Below the pieces are notes generated by a model. The model was not told the origin of the DNA and did not search any database. It was given only the letters and a program-made list of their open reading frames with translations. 46,147 bases of DNA from CAYPPK01 sp964412615 (GTDB lineage Bacteria > Patescibacteriota > Minisyncoccia > Sungbacterales > HO2-52-23): NCBI GenBank assembly GCA_964412615.1, contig CAYPPK010000006.1, positions 1 through 46,147 on the forward strand, written 5' to 3'. This document shows, one piece after another, positions 7,329-15,767 of the stretch (positions are counted from its first letter, which is position 1; every line of letters begins with the position of its first letter). A program made the position numbers and the translations under genes.

Positions 7329-8846
7329 ATGGCCGTTACCGTTTTTTCGGCCCAAGTAACGGGCATTGACGCCCAACCCATTGCGGTTGAAGTGGATACC
7401 ACTCCTGGCTTGCACATTTTTTCTATAGTCGGTTTAGCCGATAAAGAAGTGCAGGAATCTAGAGAAAGAATTTCTGCTGCTATTAAAAATATCGGCGCGC
7501 TTGCTCCTCATAAAAAAACCCAGCGGGTGATTGTAAATCTGGCGCCGGCCGACATTAAAAAAGAAGGGCCGGCTTTTGATTTGCCTATTGCTCTGGGGTT
7601 TTTGCTTGCTTCCGGTCAAATTGCTTTTTCTCCCCAAGGTAAATTATTTTTGGGAGAACTGGGGCTGGACGGCTCTTTGCGCCGCGTAACCGGGATTTTG
7701 CCCATTGCGCTTTCGGCCCGCGCGGCCGGCTTTCAGGAAATTATCCTGCCTCAAGGCAATGGCCGAGAAGCCGCCGCTATTGGCGGATTAAATGTCCGAG
7801 AAGCCGTACACTTAGCTGAAGTAATTGAGCATATTTCCGGCAGAAAAGATCTGCCCTTATGCTCCTTTGCAGAAACTAAAAATGAGGAAATCTACCCTAC
7901 GGATTTTAAAGATATTCGCGGGCAAGAAAAAGCCAAGCGGGCTTTGGAAATTGCCGCGGCCGGCGGCCATAACTTATTGATGTTTGGCCCGCCCGGAGCG
8001 GGAAAGTCTATTTTGGCCTCTGCTCTGCCTTCCATTTTGCCCGCTTTATCTGGCCAAGAAGCTTTGGAAGTAACTAAAATTTATAGTGTAAGCGGACTTT
8101 TATCTGAAGACCAACCGCACATAACTCGCCGGCCATTTCGCAATCCGCATCACACCGCCTCCTATACTGCTATCGTGGGAGGAGGAGTTTATCCGCGTCC
8201 GGGAGAAGTTACTTTAGCGCACCGGGGCGTGCTTTTTCTGGATGAATTTCCGGAATTTGACCGCCGCGTCATTGAATCCCTGCGCCAGCCTTTGGAGGAA
8301 CACTCTATTATCATCGCCAGGGTCCAAGGAATTCAGATATTTCCAGCTCAATTCATGCTGGTAGCAGCCATGAATCCTTGCCCCTGCGGCAATCTTGGTA
8401 ATCCTTTGCAGGATTGCGTCTGTACGCCAGGAGCGGTGGCCAAATACAAGAAAAAAATTTCCGGTCCATTGTTGGATCGAATAGATATCCATATTGAGAC
8501 TCCGCCCCTGGCCTTTGCTAAATTAGAAGGGCAAGAAGGAGAACCGTCGGCGACAGTTCGCGCCCGAGTAGAAAACGCGCGCGCTTTACAAAAAAAGAGA
8601 TTTCGCGATTTGCCCATCTATACCAATGCCGAGATGGGGCTAGCTGACCTGAAAAAATTTATTCCCGTCCAGGGATCACTGCGTTCCATGCTGGAACTTG
8701 CGCACGAAAAATACAGGCTTTCGGCCCGTGCTTACCATCGTCTATTAAAATTATCCCGCACTATTGCCGACCTGGCTGGAGACGAAGAAGTTAAAGAGAA
8801 CCATGTGCTGGAAGCCCTGCAGTATCGGCCCAAGATTGAGAGATAA
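7329..8846 (+). CDS. comM: YifB/ComM-family Mg chelatase-like AAA+ ATPase
   Basis: ComM/YifB is a hexameric helicase that in competent bacteria drives branch migration during integration of taken-up DNA. The N-terminal Lon-protease-like fold (GLHIFSIVGLADKEVQES) is followed by Walker A GPPGAGKS, the Mg-chelatase signature FRNPHHTAS, Walker B GVLFLDEFPEF and the cysteine-rich NPCPCGNLG motif with its partner DCVC. It ends with a C-terminal helical lid. ATG 7329 gives 505 aa, the normal size, and opens 4 nt after the upstream stop. Together with the pilB-type ATPase elsewhere in the window, it suggests natural transformation. Confidence 0.95.
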   Translation: MAVTVFSAQVTGIDAQPIAVEVDTTPGLHIFSIVGLADKEVQESRERISAAIKNIGALAPHKKTQRVIVNLAPADIKKEGPAFDLPIALGFLLASGQIAFSPQGKLFLGELGLDGSLRRVTGILPIALSARAAGFQEIILPQGNGREAAAIGGLNVREAVHLAEVIEHISGRKDLPLCSFAETKNEEIYPTDFKDIRGQEKAKRALEIAAAGGHNLLMFGPPGAGKSILASALPSILPALSGQEALEVTKIYSVSGLLSEDQPHITRRPFRNPHHTASYTAIVGGGVYPRPGEVTLAHRGVLFLDEFPEFDRRVIESLRQPLEEHSIIIARVQGIQIFPAQFMLVAAMNPCPCGNLGNPLQDCVCTPGAVAKYKKKISGPLLDRIDIHIETPPLAFAKLEGQEGEPSATVRARVENARALQKKRFRDLPIYTNAEMGLADLKKFIPVQGSLRSMLELAHEKYRLSARAYHRLLKLSRTIADLAGDEEVKENHVLEALQYRPKIER

Positions 8847-8856
8847 TAAATATCGG

Positions 8857-9843
8857 TTACTCCCTTGTTTCAAAATGCACATGGCAGCCGGTAGAATTGC
8901 CGGTAGATCCCATCGTGGCAACCTGGCTGCCTTGCGCCACTTCCTGCCCGACGACGGCCAGAATAGAACCGAGATGAGCAAGAAGAACAGTCCCTCTTTG
9001 GTGAGAAATAGCCAGGTACCATCCGTAGCCGCCGTTCCACCCGGAGGAACGGGCGATGACAACCGTGCCCGTAACCGGGGACAGAATAGGCGCCCCGCAG
9101 TTGCTTGCCAGATCAACTCCTAAGTTCTTGTATCCGTGCGGTCCTTGAGTTTGTCTCCCGCCAATAATAGGTCTCATGTAGTATCCTGGGGGGGCGGCCG
9201 TAAGAGCCGCTGTTCTTGATGGTTGGGCGGATGCGCCTGAGGTAGGCATCGCCATCTCTCCGTCGGGAATGATCAGCACCATGCCCGGTTTAATCGGCTC
9301 GTCTATGCCCAAGCCGTTGAAAATTCTGATCTCGTTCTCGTCTCCTTTGAATTCTTTGGCTATGGAGGCGATAGTGTTTCCTCTTTTCACTTCCACTTGA
9401 ATGCCGGGCACCGGAAGTATAATAAGTTCGTCATCAACCTTAATCAAATTCGGATTGCGGATGTTATTGGCCCAAAACAGGGTATTAAGAGGAAGGTCAA
9501 ATTTTTCTGCTATACCGCTGGGCGTATCTCCCTCCTGCACCGTATAAGTCAAAATCTGGTTGTTGCCGTAAACCGGAAGGGTCCCGGCCGGGTTTCGGGA
9601 GGCCACCAGAGCGCTGTCCTGCACGGTAGGCAAGGAAGGAGTACTTATGTCCGGCCCGCCGATACCCATAGGCTGTTGAGCCATAGCCTCACTGCCCAAA
9701 AGGGGCAGGGAAATAGCTGCTGCCGTAGATGCGACCATCTTGTCTGGCCCGTTTCCCGAGAAGAATTTCCAGATATCAGAAAACAAACCAGCTTGAGCAT
9801 AACGAGCATAGATCAATAGGCTAAAAATAAAGATAAATTGCAA
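8857..9843 (-). CDS. LysM plus M23-type peptidoglycan-binding protein
   Basis: An exported protein of 328 aa with a signal-like N-terminus and two LysM motifs: YTVQEGDTPSGIAEKF and VEVKRGNTIASIAKEF. It ends in an M23 (LytM-like) domain: GVDLASNCGAPILSP, then GYGWYLAISH, then the terminal HVHFE. In canonical M23 enzymes the first zinc ligand is a His four residues before the Asp; here that position is Asn (NLGVD), with a His two residues earlier. It may be a peptidase with shifted metal geometry or an inactive amidase activator. It is convergent with comM, 10 nt away. Confidence 0.85.
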   Translation of the reverse strand: MQFIFIFSLLIYARYAQAGLFSDIWKFFSGNGPDKMVASTAAAISLPLLGSEAMAQQPMGIGGPDISTPSLPTVQDSALVASRNPAGTLPVYGNNQILTYTVQEGDTPSGIAEKFDLPLNTLFWANNIRNPNLIKVDDELIILPVPGIQVEVKRGNTIASIAKEFKGDENEIRIFNGLGIDEPIKPGMVLIIPDGEMAMPTSGASAQPSRTAALTAAPPGYYMRPIIGGRQTQGPHGYKNLGVDLASNCGAPILSPVTGTVVIARSSGWNGGYGWYLAISHQRGTVLLAHLGSILAVVGQEVAQGSQVATMGSTGNSTGCHVHFETRE

Positions 9844-10173
9844 TAAAAAAGCAAACCTGCCTTTTTTAAAAAAGGCCTTATGTAAGCTAATTTTTAGATT
9901 CCGCTGGCTAGCGGAGCCCCGGGACGGGCCTATTTTTGAGTAAGTATCAATAAGAATATTCTCCTAGGAAAGGCGGGAAATGCGGCAAATAAAGGGAAAG
10001 TTACAGAAAACGGCTTACCTAAGCTACTATCTGCCATAAATTAAAAAAGCGATAGTCGCTACACACCCAGGGTAGCCCCCCTCCTACCTTCCGTCAAGCA
10101 AAGATTTCCACACCGCCTTTAATCCATCTGCTTGCTTCTTATATCTTAATTCTTAATACTGGAGGAGCTATCC
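9844..10173. other. Long gap with folded segments and an RNase P-like motif
   Basis: This 330-nt stretch lies between the divergent M23 and helicase genes and has no convincing ORF. It holds a hairpin CCGCT-GGCT-AGCGG (9901-9914). At 10003-10019 is an ACAGAAAACGGCTTACC string that matches the conserved 3' core of bacterial RNase P RNA (ACAGAANNCGGCUUAY). Another small hairpin, AGCGA-TAG-TCGCT, lies near 10049-10061. I could not find the matching 5' conserved region (GAGGAAAGUCC-like) within RNase P spacing, so a complete rnpB is not supported. GGAGGAG at 10161-10167 is the helicase Shine-Dalgarno sequence. Confidence 0.3.
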
Positions 10174-12093
10174 ATGGAAAAAATACTTCTGCAAGATTTA
10201 AATCCAAGACAAAAAGAAGCAGTACTGGCTACAGAAGGCGCAGTTTTAATTTTGGCTGGCCCGGGATCCGGCAAAACTAAAACCTTAACCAGCCGGGTGG
10301 CTTGGCTGCTTAGCCAGGGGGTAAGACCCGAACAAATTCTAACTGTAACTTTTACCAACAAAGCTGCCGAGGAGATGCGCATCCGGATTAAACAATGGGC
10401 GGAAAGCAAAGATATTGCCGATTTATTCATTGGAACTTTTCATGCTCTGGCGGTTAGAATTTTGCGCCAGCATGCCTCGCGCCTGGGTTATCTGCGCAAT
10501 TTCACTATTTTTGACGACGATGATGTTTTATCCATCCTAAAGGAAACAATGAAAGAGCGGGAAATAAATTCCAAACAATTTCCCCCTGGCATGATAGCGA
10601 ACACTATTTCCCGGCTAAAAAATGAATTATTAACTCCGGAAAGGTATGAAGCCGAAGCAGGAAACATAGATCTCTATCCCAGAATCGTGCATAAAATTTA
10701 TGCAGCTTTGCAAGAGCGCCTGAAGCAGGCCAACGCCATGGACTTTGACGACTTGCTGCTTAATACTTGTTTACTTTTTGAGCGGCATCCGGAAATTTTG
10801 GCTCAATATCAGAATCGTTTCCATTATATCCACGTGGATGAGTACCAAGATGTGAATCAGGCCCAATATGTAATGATAAGGGAACTGGCCCGCAAGCACG
10901 GCAATATTGCCGTAGTAGGAGACGATGCTCAGGCAATTTACGCTTTCCGCGGCGCGGATTTCCGCAACATTCTTAATTTTGAACAGGACTGGCCGCAAGC
11001 TAAAGTGGTGGTTTTGGATCAAAACTACCGCTCCACTCAAATTATTTTAGATGCCGCCCACCAGGTTATTGCTAAAAATAAAATGCAGAAGGAAAAAAAT
11101 TTGTGGACCGAACGAGGACAAGGTGAATCCTTAACTCTAGTACCGGTAGAGAACGAAAGGAGAGAGGCGGAATTCGTCGTAGACAAGATTGCAGATCTTC
11201 TAACCCAAGGTTTTTCCGTAAAGGATATAGTCGTGCTTTACCGCACCAATGCCCAGTCCAGAATTCTGGAAGAAATTCTGCTGGATCATAAAATTCCTTA
11301 TAAAATTGTGGGTGGAATTCGTTTTTATCAGCGCAAAGAAATAAAGGATATGATTGCTTACCTGCGCTGGCTCCTAAACCCTAAAGATTTGGTAAGTTTA
11401 AAACGGATTATCAATATTCCGCCCCGCGGCATTGGGCCCCGTTCTTTTCTTTTATACCTGGCGCAAAGTACCGATAAAAAAAGCGGAAACAATTTAGGCA
11501 AAAATGCCGCTCAAGAAATAACAAATTTTGATGAGCTTGTCCTTAATTTGCGCGAAAAAATAAAAATTGCTCCCCCGACAATGCTTAGCAAAGATCTGCT
11601 TAAAGCCATTCGCTATCAAGAATATCTGGAAGAAGGAAATAATGCCGGAGAACGTTGGGAAAATATTCAGGAATTCGTTAACTTGGCTAAAAAGTACGAC
11701 TCCTTGCCTTGTCCGACTGGTGTGGAAAAACTATTGGAAGATATAGCTCTTTTGGCTGAAACCGATGAAGCGGATCTCAATCGAGAGGCCGTACATTTAA
11801 TGACTTTGCATGCTGCCAAGGGGTTGGAATTCCCGGTAGTATTTATGGTTGGACTGGAAGATGGGATATTTCCCCATTCTCGTTCCTTACTGAACTCCCA
11901 GGAATTGGAAGAAGAAAGACGACTAATGTTTGTTGGCTTAACGCGAGCCAAAGATAAGGTTTTCTTAAGTTTTGCCATGCGCCGCGCTCATTTTGGATCA
12001 ACACAAGCCAATCCTCCTTCTCGTTTTTTGGCCGAAATTCCGGAACATCTGTTAGAAATTAAGGAAGATGATATGGGAATAATAGAATTTTGA
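10174..12093 (+). CDS. pcrA: UvrD/PcrA-type superfamily 1 DNA helicase
   Basis: A 3'-5' SF1A helicase for repair and removal of proteins from DNA. Motifs run in order: Q-motif LNPRQKEAV, Walker A AGPGSGKTKT, motif Ia TFTNKAAEEM, motif II VDEYQD, motif III GDDAQAIYAFRGA, motif IV LDQNYRST, the YRTNAQSR segment, motif V TLHAAKGLEF and motif VI EEERRLMFVGLTRAK. At 639 aa it is shorter than typical PcrA/UvrD (about 720) and lacks the C-terminal extension. A strong Shine-Dalgarno GGAGGAG lies 6 nt before the ATG. The stop is followed at once by rsmA. Confidence 0.93.
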   Translation: MEKILLQDLNPRQKEAVLATEGAVLILAGPGSGKTKTLTSRVAWLLSQGVRPEQILTVTFTNKAAEEMRIRIKQWAESKDIADLFIGTFHALAVRILRQHASRLGYLRNFTIFDDDDVLSILKETMKEREINSKQFPPGMIANTISRLKNELLTPERYEAEAGNIDLYPRIVHKIYAALQERLKQANAMDFDDLLLNTCLLFERHPEILAQYQNRFHYIHVDEYQDVNQAQYVMIRELARKHGNIAVVGDDAQAIYAFRGADFRNILNFEQDWPQAKVVVLDQNYRSTQIILDAAHQVIAKNKMQKEKNLWTERGQGESLTLVPVENERREAEFVVDKIADLLTQGFSVKDIVVLYRTNAQSRILEEILLDHKIPYKIVGGIRFYQRKEIKDMIAYLRWLLNPKDLVSLKRIINIPPRGIGPRSFLLYLAQSTDKKSGNNLGKNAAQEITNFDELVLNLREKIKIAPPTMLSKDLLKAIRYQEYLEEGNNAGERWENIQEFVNLAKKYDSLPCPTGVEKLLEDIALLAETDEADLNREAVHLMTLHAAKGLEFPVVFMVGLEDGIFPHSRSLLNSQELEEERRLMFVGLTRAKDKVFLSFAMRRAHFGSTQANPPSRFLAEIPEHLLEIKEDDMGIIEF

Positions 12094-12101
12094 TAAATCA
12101 G

Positions 12102-12914
12102 ATGAAGACCAAAAAATCCCTGGGACAATATTTTTTGACCTGCGGTTGGGCTATCAACACCTTGCTTAAAGCGGCAGATCTCAATGCCAAGGATTCGGTT
12201 TTGGAAATAGGACCGGGAACCGGTATTTTAACCAGGCCGCTGGCCAAAGCCGCGGGGAAAGTTATGGCCGTAGAAAAGGATGAAGAACTTGCTTGCGATT
12301 TAAGGCAAACCCTTAGAAAAGAAGGTATTGAAAATGTAGAAATTATAACCGGCGACATTCTGAAATTTCTCGTAAATCAGGAGTTTCCCCGCAAACTACA
12401 AACTACAAACTACAAACTTGTAGCCAACATCCCGTATTACCTTACTTCCCGATTGTTGCGGCTCCTGCTAGATCAGGAATACCGACCTCAGTTAATAATC
12501 TTGACTATTCAAAAAGAAGTAGCCGAGCGGATAACCGCTCAGCCTCCGCAAATGAGCTTGCTTGGCGTATCCGTGCAAGTTTTTGGCAAACCCAAACTTG
12601 TTGCTTCCGTACCGGCTTCTTGTTTTGTCCCGCGTCCTAAGGTGGATTCAGCAATTCTTAGTATATCGGACATTTCCGATAGTTTTTTCCTAAAAAACGG
12701 CCTAAATAAAGAAATATTTTTTAAGGTAGTAAAGCAGGGATTTTCCCAAAAGCGCAAAATGCTGGCCAACACTCTAAAAAAATTCGGCGGAAAAGAAAAC
12801 GCAGAAAAAATACTCCGGAAACTTAATTTAGCTTCTTCCAGACCCCAGGAACTTTCACCCCAAGACTGGGCCCAAATTACCCTCCTCCTACCCAAGAGGG
12901 CGGTGGAGGACTAA
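12102..12914 (+). CDS. rsmA: 16S rRNA adenine N6-dimethyltransferase
   Basis: RsmA (KsgA) dimethylates the two adjacent adenines in helix 45 of 16S rRNA late in 30S assembly. Motifs are the N-terminal KKSLGQYFL, the SAM-binding VLEIGPGTGILT, the acidic end of strand 2 (AVEKDEEL), the catalytic NIPYYLTS and the C-terminal SQKRKMLANTLKK region. ATG 12102 is chosen because it gives the family N-terminus; a TTG at 12090 would overlap the helicase stop. Codons near 12393-12420 are an in-frame ACTACAA-type micro-repeat (reads LQTTNYKL) just before the NIPY motif. Length is about 270 aa. Confidence 0.95.
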   Translation: MKTKKSLGQYFLTCGWAINTLLKAADLNAKDSVLEIGPGTGILTRPLAKAAGKVMAVEKDEELACDLRQTLRKEGIENVEIITGDILKFLVNQEFPRKLQTTNYKLVANIPYYLTSRLLRLLLDQEYRPQLIILTIQKEVAERITAQPPQMSLLGVSVQVFGKPKLVASVPASCFVPRPKVDSAILSISDISDSFFLKNGLNKEIFFKVVKQGFSQKRKMLANTLKKFGGKENAEKILRKLNLASSRPQELSPQDWAQITLLLPKRAVED

Positions 12915-12917
12915 GCT

Positions 12918-12962
12918 CCCCGCCAAAGAGGCGGGGCTCACCGCTCTGTGGATTATCCACAG
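12918..12962. promoter_or_regulatory. GC hairpin followed by a DnaA-box palindrome
   Basis: CCCCGCC (12918-12924) pairs with GGCGGGG (12930-12936) right after rsmA; no T-run follows. At 12946-12962 lies the palindrome CTGTGGATTATCCACAG, containing an exact DnaA box TTATCCACA (12953-12961) and a one-mismatch box in the other orientation. It sits just upstream of the promoter of the secretion cluster. Confidence 0.6.
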
Positions 12963-12984
12963 GTTAATTTGAACTTAAATAGCG

Positions 12985-12990
12985 TATAAT
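12985..12990 (+). promoter_or_regulatory. -10 element of the secretion cluster
   Basis: A perfect TATAAT ends 7 nt before the GTG at 12997, so transcription would start on that codon. No good -35 is visible at 17 nt, so activation through the adjacent DnaA-box palindrome is possible. AAGGAG at 12992-12997 overlaps the start codon and cannot serve it. Confidence 0.55.
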
Positions 12991-12996
12991 TAAGGA

Positions 12997-13953
12997 GTGA
13001 AAATATGGCCTGTTTTAATATGGCCTAAATCCCGAAGAACAAGGGCAGTTCTTTTGATTTTAGTTTTGCTGTTTTTGGGATTGGGGGCGTATTTTTTCTG
13101 GCGAAAACCCGAGCCGAGGCCGGTTTTTGAAACCGCGAGCCCGGCTGCCAACCTGCTGCGCCAGGAACAATTGGAAAAATTAAACCTGGATACCGATAGT
13201 GACGGATTAAAGGACTGGGAGGAGACCATTTTCCGCACCAAGGCCGATAATCCGGACACTGATGGAGATGGCACCAAAGACGGAGAAGAAGTAGCTCAAG
13301 GCCGCGATCCGACTATAGCCGGACCCAATGATCTTATTATCCCTAAAGATACTCGCGCAAAACCAAAAACAACTGAAAACTTAACCGCCAGTTTTACCAA
13401 GGCCTTTCTGCAAGAGCCAGTGGCGCAGATTTTGGCCGGCGCCAGACCGGAGATCAATCCAGCTCTGGTGGAAGCGTATACTGATCGCCTGCTCTCCCGG
13501 TCAATTCTTTCCTCTGCTGCCCCGACAAGCAAGTCTGAAATAAAAATAACCAAGGCTAATGCTACTGAAGATATAGCCAACTATTTTGAATCTTTTGGCA
13601 ACATCTTTCAAACGTTAGGGGCAAGAGGCGCGAATGAACTGGAAATTGTGGTGGAGGTCTTCCGCAGCCAGCAATACGAAAGATTAAAGGAGTTGGAATC
13701 GTACCCGGCTGCTTATGATAAGGCCATAATTCAGATGATGGCCTTGAGTGTTCCTTCTTCTTTGGCTGATTTCCATTTGGAAATAATCAACTATTTGGCA
13801 AAATTCAAGCGCTCGGTGGAGTTCATGCAATTGGCTGAAACAGATCCGATTCAAGCCATGCTGGCTATAAATGAACGAGTGGGACTTAACGATGAATTCA
13901 ACTCCTTACTTAAAAAAACCCAGGGAGAAACAATCAGAAAAATTCAGTTTTAA
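12997..13953 (+). CDS. Membrane protein with thrombospondin-3-like calcium motifs
   Basis: This 318-aa protein opens the secretion cluster. A basic N-terminus and one membrane helix (about residues 16-35) are followed by two tandem Asp-rich loops, DTDSDGLKDWEE and DTDGDGTKDGEE, which match the calcium-binding thrombospondin type 3/EF-hand-like pattern (about residues 66-105). The rest is a helical extracytoplasmic domain of unknown fold. It uses GTG at 12997, and the next gene starts 3 nt after its stop. A role as a calcium-stabilised envelope component is inferred. Confidence 0.8.
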   Translation: MKIWPVLIWPKSRRTRAVLLILVLLFLGLGAYFFWRKPEPRPVFETASPAANLLRQEQLEKLNLDTDSDGLKDWEETIFRTKADNPDTDGDGTKDGEEVAQGRDPTIAGPNDLIIPKDTRAKPKTTENLTASFTKAFLQEPVAQILAGARPEINPALVEAYTDRLLSRSILSSAAPTSKSEIKITKANATEDIANYFESFGNIFQTLGARGANELEIVVEVFRSQQYERLKELESYPAAYDKAIIQMMALSVPSSLADFHLEIINYLAKFKRSVEFMQLAETDPIQAMLAINERVGLNDEFNSLLKKTQGETIRKIQF

Positions 13954-13956
13954 TTT

Positions 13957-14640
13957 ATGAAAATAGCCAAAAGCACCCAACAACGCATAGTAACGGCCGT
14001 CTTGGTGGCTATGCTTTTCACGCAGGCAGCTCTCCCGCTTTCAATTGCGCAAGCTCAAGTAGGAGCATCATTGGTCCAAGATCCGTTCAACCTCATTGTT
14101 AATACCTCTAGTAAAATATCCACCGGGATCAGTGCCGCTCTTAACGCAGTCACAGCTAAAGAATCTACCCTGATTGTTCTCAAAGAATATGTTTTGGACC
14201 CCTTAGCCAATGTTGCCGCGCAAACCATTATCCGCGCCATGACCAATCAGATACTCGGCTGGATTCAGGGCGAGGATGTGGGGTTTGTGCAAAATCTGGA
14301 CCAGGAATTTCGTCGGGCAGCTGACGCGGCCGGAGGAGAATTATTAAATCAAATCACCGGTCTGAATCTCTGCGGCAATATCGGTGCATTTTTAAATATA
14401 ACCTTAAGAACTCCCGGGTTACGGCAACGTTTAGAGTGTACGGTGACTGACATTGTGCGCAATTTAGAAGGTTTTTATGAAAATTTTCAGCAAGGCGGCT
14501 GGCCGGCTTTTATCCGCATTACTTTGGAACCGCAAAATACTGCCGCTGGAGCTTATCTTTTTGCTTTGGATGCCAAAGTGCAGGCAGAAAACCGAGCTAA
14601 AGAATTGAGGAAGGGGTCAGGGCTGGCGGTGGTTTTTTAG
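13957..14640 (+). CDS. Exported cluster protein, N-terminal part (frameshifted)
   Basis: The first 227 codons of a larger secreted protein. A clear signal peptide ends near AQAQ (residues 30-34), followed by an alpha-helical domain with a conserved-looking CGNIGAF segment. The frame ends at TAG 14638-14640, but coherent protein continues in the -1 frame from about 14613 (see next entry). The likely cause is one missing G in the run at 14613-14616: adding a G joins the frames. I do not recognise the family. It is part of the co-directional secretion cluster. Confidence 0.75.
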   Translation: MKIAKSTQQRIVTAVLVAMLFTQAALPLSIAQAQVGASLVQDPFNLIVNTSSKISTGISAALNAVTAKESTLIVLKEYVLDPLANVAAQTIIRAMTNQILGWIQGEDVGFVQNLDQEFRRAADAAGGELLNQITGLNLCGNIGAFLNITLRTPGLRQRLECTVTDIVRNLEGFYENFQQGGWPAFIRITLEPQNTAAGAYLFALDAKVQAENRAKELRKGSGLAVVF

Positions 14641-14943
14641 GTTTCCGGGTACCCAGAGAAGTTTGCGAGGAAGTCACTATTTCTGAAGAAGAAATTATTT
14701 ATGGAGAGCAAGCTTATCAAACCCAACCTGGGGGCATCATAGAAGAATTTCCAGAGGAAGGCCCGCCCCGCGAATCAGCAATACCGGGTGCCGGTCGCCG
14801 ACGAGTTTGCCAAACCGAGTACGATACCAAAACTCCCGGCTCCTTGGTGGCAGAGGGCCTAAAAAAATCCGTTTATTCCGGGTTGGACAGCGCTCTTCTG
14901 GCTGATGAGCTAAACGAGGCAGTAGGGTTAATTCTTACCGCTC
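14613..14943 (+). pseudogene. Middle part of the broken exported protein
   Basis: No start codon is needed here. The frame beginning GGG-GTC-AGG at 14613 is open to the first N-run and reads RVPREVCEEVTISEEE, then CQTEYDTKTPGSLVAEGL and DELNEAVGLILTA. It has cysteines and a helix-rich composition like the flanking parts. Together with 13957-14640 and 14954-15766 it forms one gene of roughly 600 codons, interrupted by a single-base frameshift and a 10-N gap of unknown true length. Whether the frameshift is real or an assembly error cannot be decided from the sequence. Confidence 0.7.
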
Positions 14944-14953
14944 NNNNNNNNNN

Positions 14954-15766
14954 GTAATTGCTGCGAGCACCGGCAGAGGAGCAGGTATTTTAGATAAGTC
15001 TGTAAGTACTTTGCCGCCGCCGGAAAAACCTCCGGTGGTGGACGCATTTCTTACTACCCGAGTGGATGATCCTATTTTAAGAATTCAAGCCACCCAATTG
15101 TTGGTGGGACAAAGAATAGCAAATTTAGACAAACAGATTTTTGCCATAAATGTCCGGATACTGCAATTGGAATCCTGTGTTTCCTGCAACGCCACGGAAA
15201 TTGAGCAGTTAAAACAAGAACGAGCTCCTTTGCAAACAACCGAAGCTGAAGAAACCAGAAAGTTAGACAATTTGGACAAAGCCTTGGCCGACTTGGTTAC
15301 CTTCCGAAACGGCATCATTGGCATAAATGCGGATAATTCCGGAGTTCTTATTAACGCCAGTAAAGACCTGACCGCTCTGCAAGTGCAAGCCGATCGTGCT
15401 ATTAACGAAGCCGAAGGTCCTTTGAATGTAACAGTCAGCAATAGTTCTATTGAAAATACCGTGGAGATGGCTAACCAGGCAAGCAAGCACGGCGCAGCGG
15501 TGATTTTATTGCTAGACCAGAAAATTCAGCAGATTTCCACTTCTACGGCAACCACCACCATTACCATTCAAATACAATCCTTGAGAAATACTTTAGTGGA
15601 AAAACAAGGTGATTTACAAAAAGAACTTGATGCTTTGGTGGCCTTGCGCCTTAAATTAGTCGCTGCCCGCGATAATCGCGAGGGCACTTTGGATTCACTG
15701 ATGGCCGAATCTCTGCGCAAAGTTATTCAACTTAACACTAAAATTACCCAAGCTTATAAACTGTAA
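14954..15766 (+). CDS. Exported cluster protein, C-terminal part after the gap
   Basis: The frame is open from the first base after the N-run (VIAASTGRGAGILDKS). Later positions such as TTG 15011 are not likely starts. About 270 residues follow, dominated by long heptad-like helices (for example IANLDKQIFAINVRILQLES, then IEQLKQERAPL), suggesting an extended coiled coil, with one CVSC pair. The stop is at 15764-15766 and the next gene starts at 15768, consistent with translational coupling. The family is not recognised. Coiled-coil subunits are common in envelope secretion machines. Confidence 0.7.
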   Translation, partial: VIAASTGRGAGILDKSVSTLPPPEKPPVVDAFLTTRVDDPILRIQATQLLVGQRIANLDKQIFAINVRILQLESCVSCNATEIEQLKQERAPLQTTEAEETRKLDNLDKALADLVTFRNGIIGINADNSGVLINASKDLTALQVQADRAINEAEGPLNVTVSNSSIENTVEMANQASKHGAAVILLLDQKIQQISTSTATTTITIQIQSLRNTLVEKQGDLQKELDALVALRLKLVAARDNREGTLDSLMAESLRKVIQLNTKITQAYKL

Positions 15767-15767
15767 A

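Noticed and set aside
12918..12936. Intrinsic terminator after rsmA
   Set aside because: The GC stem is strong but no T-run follows, so it is listed only as a hairpin.
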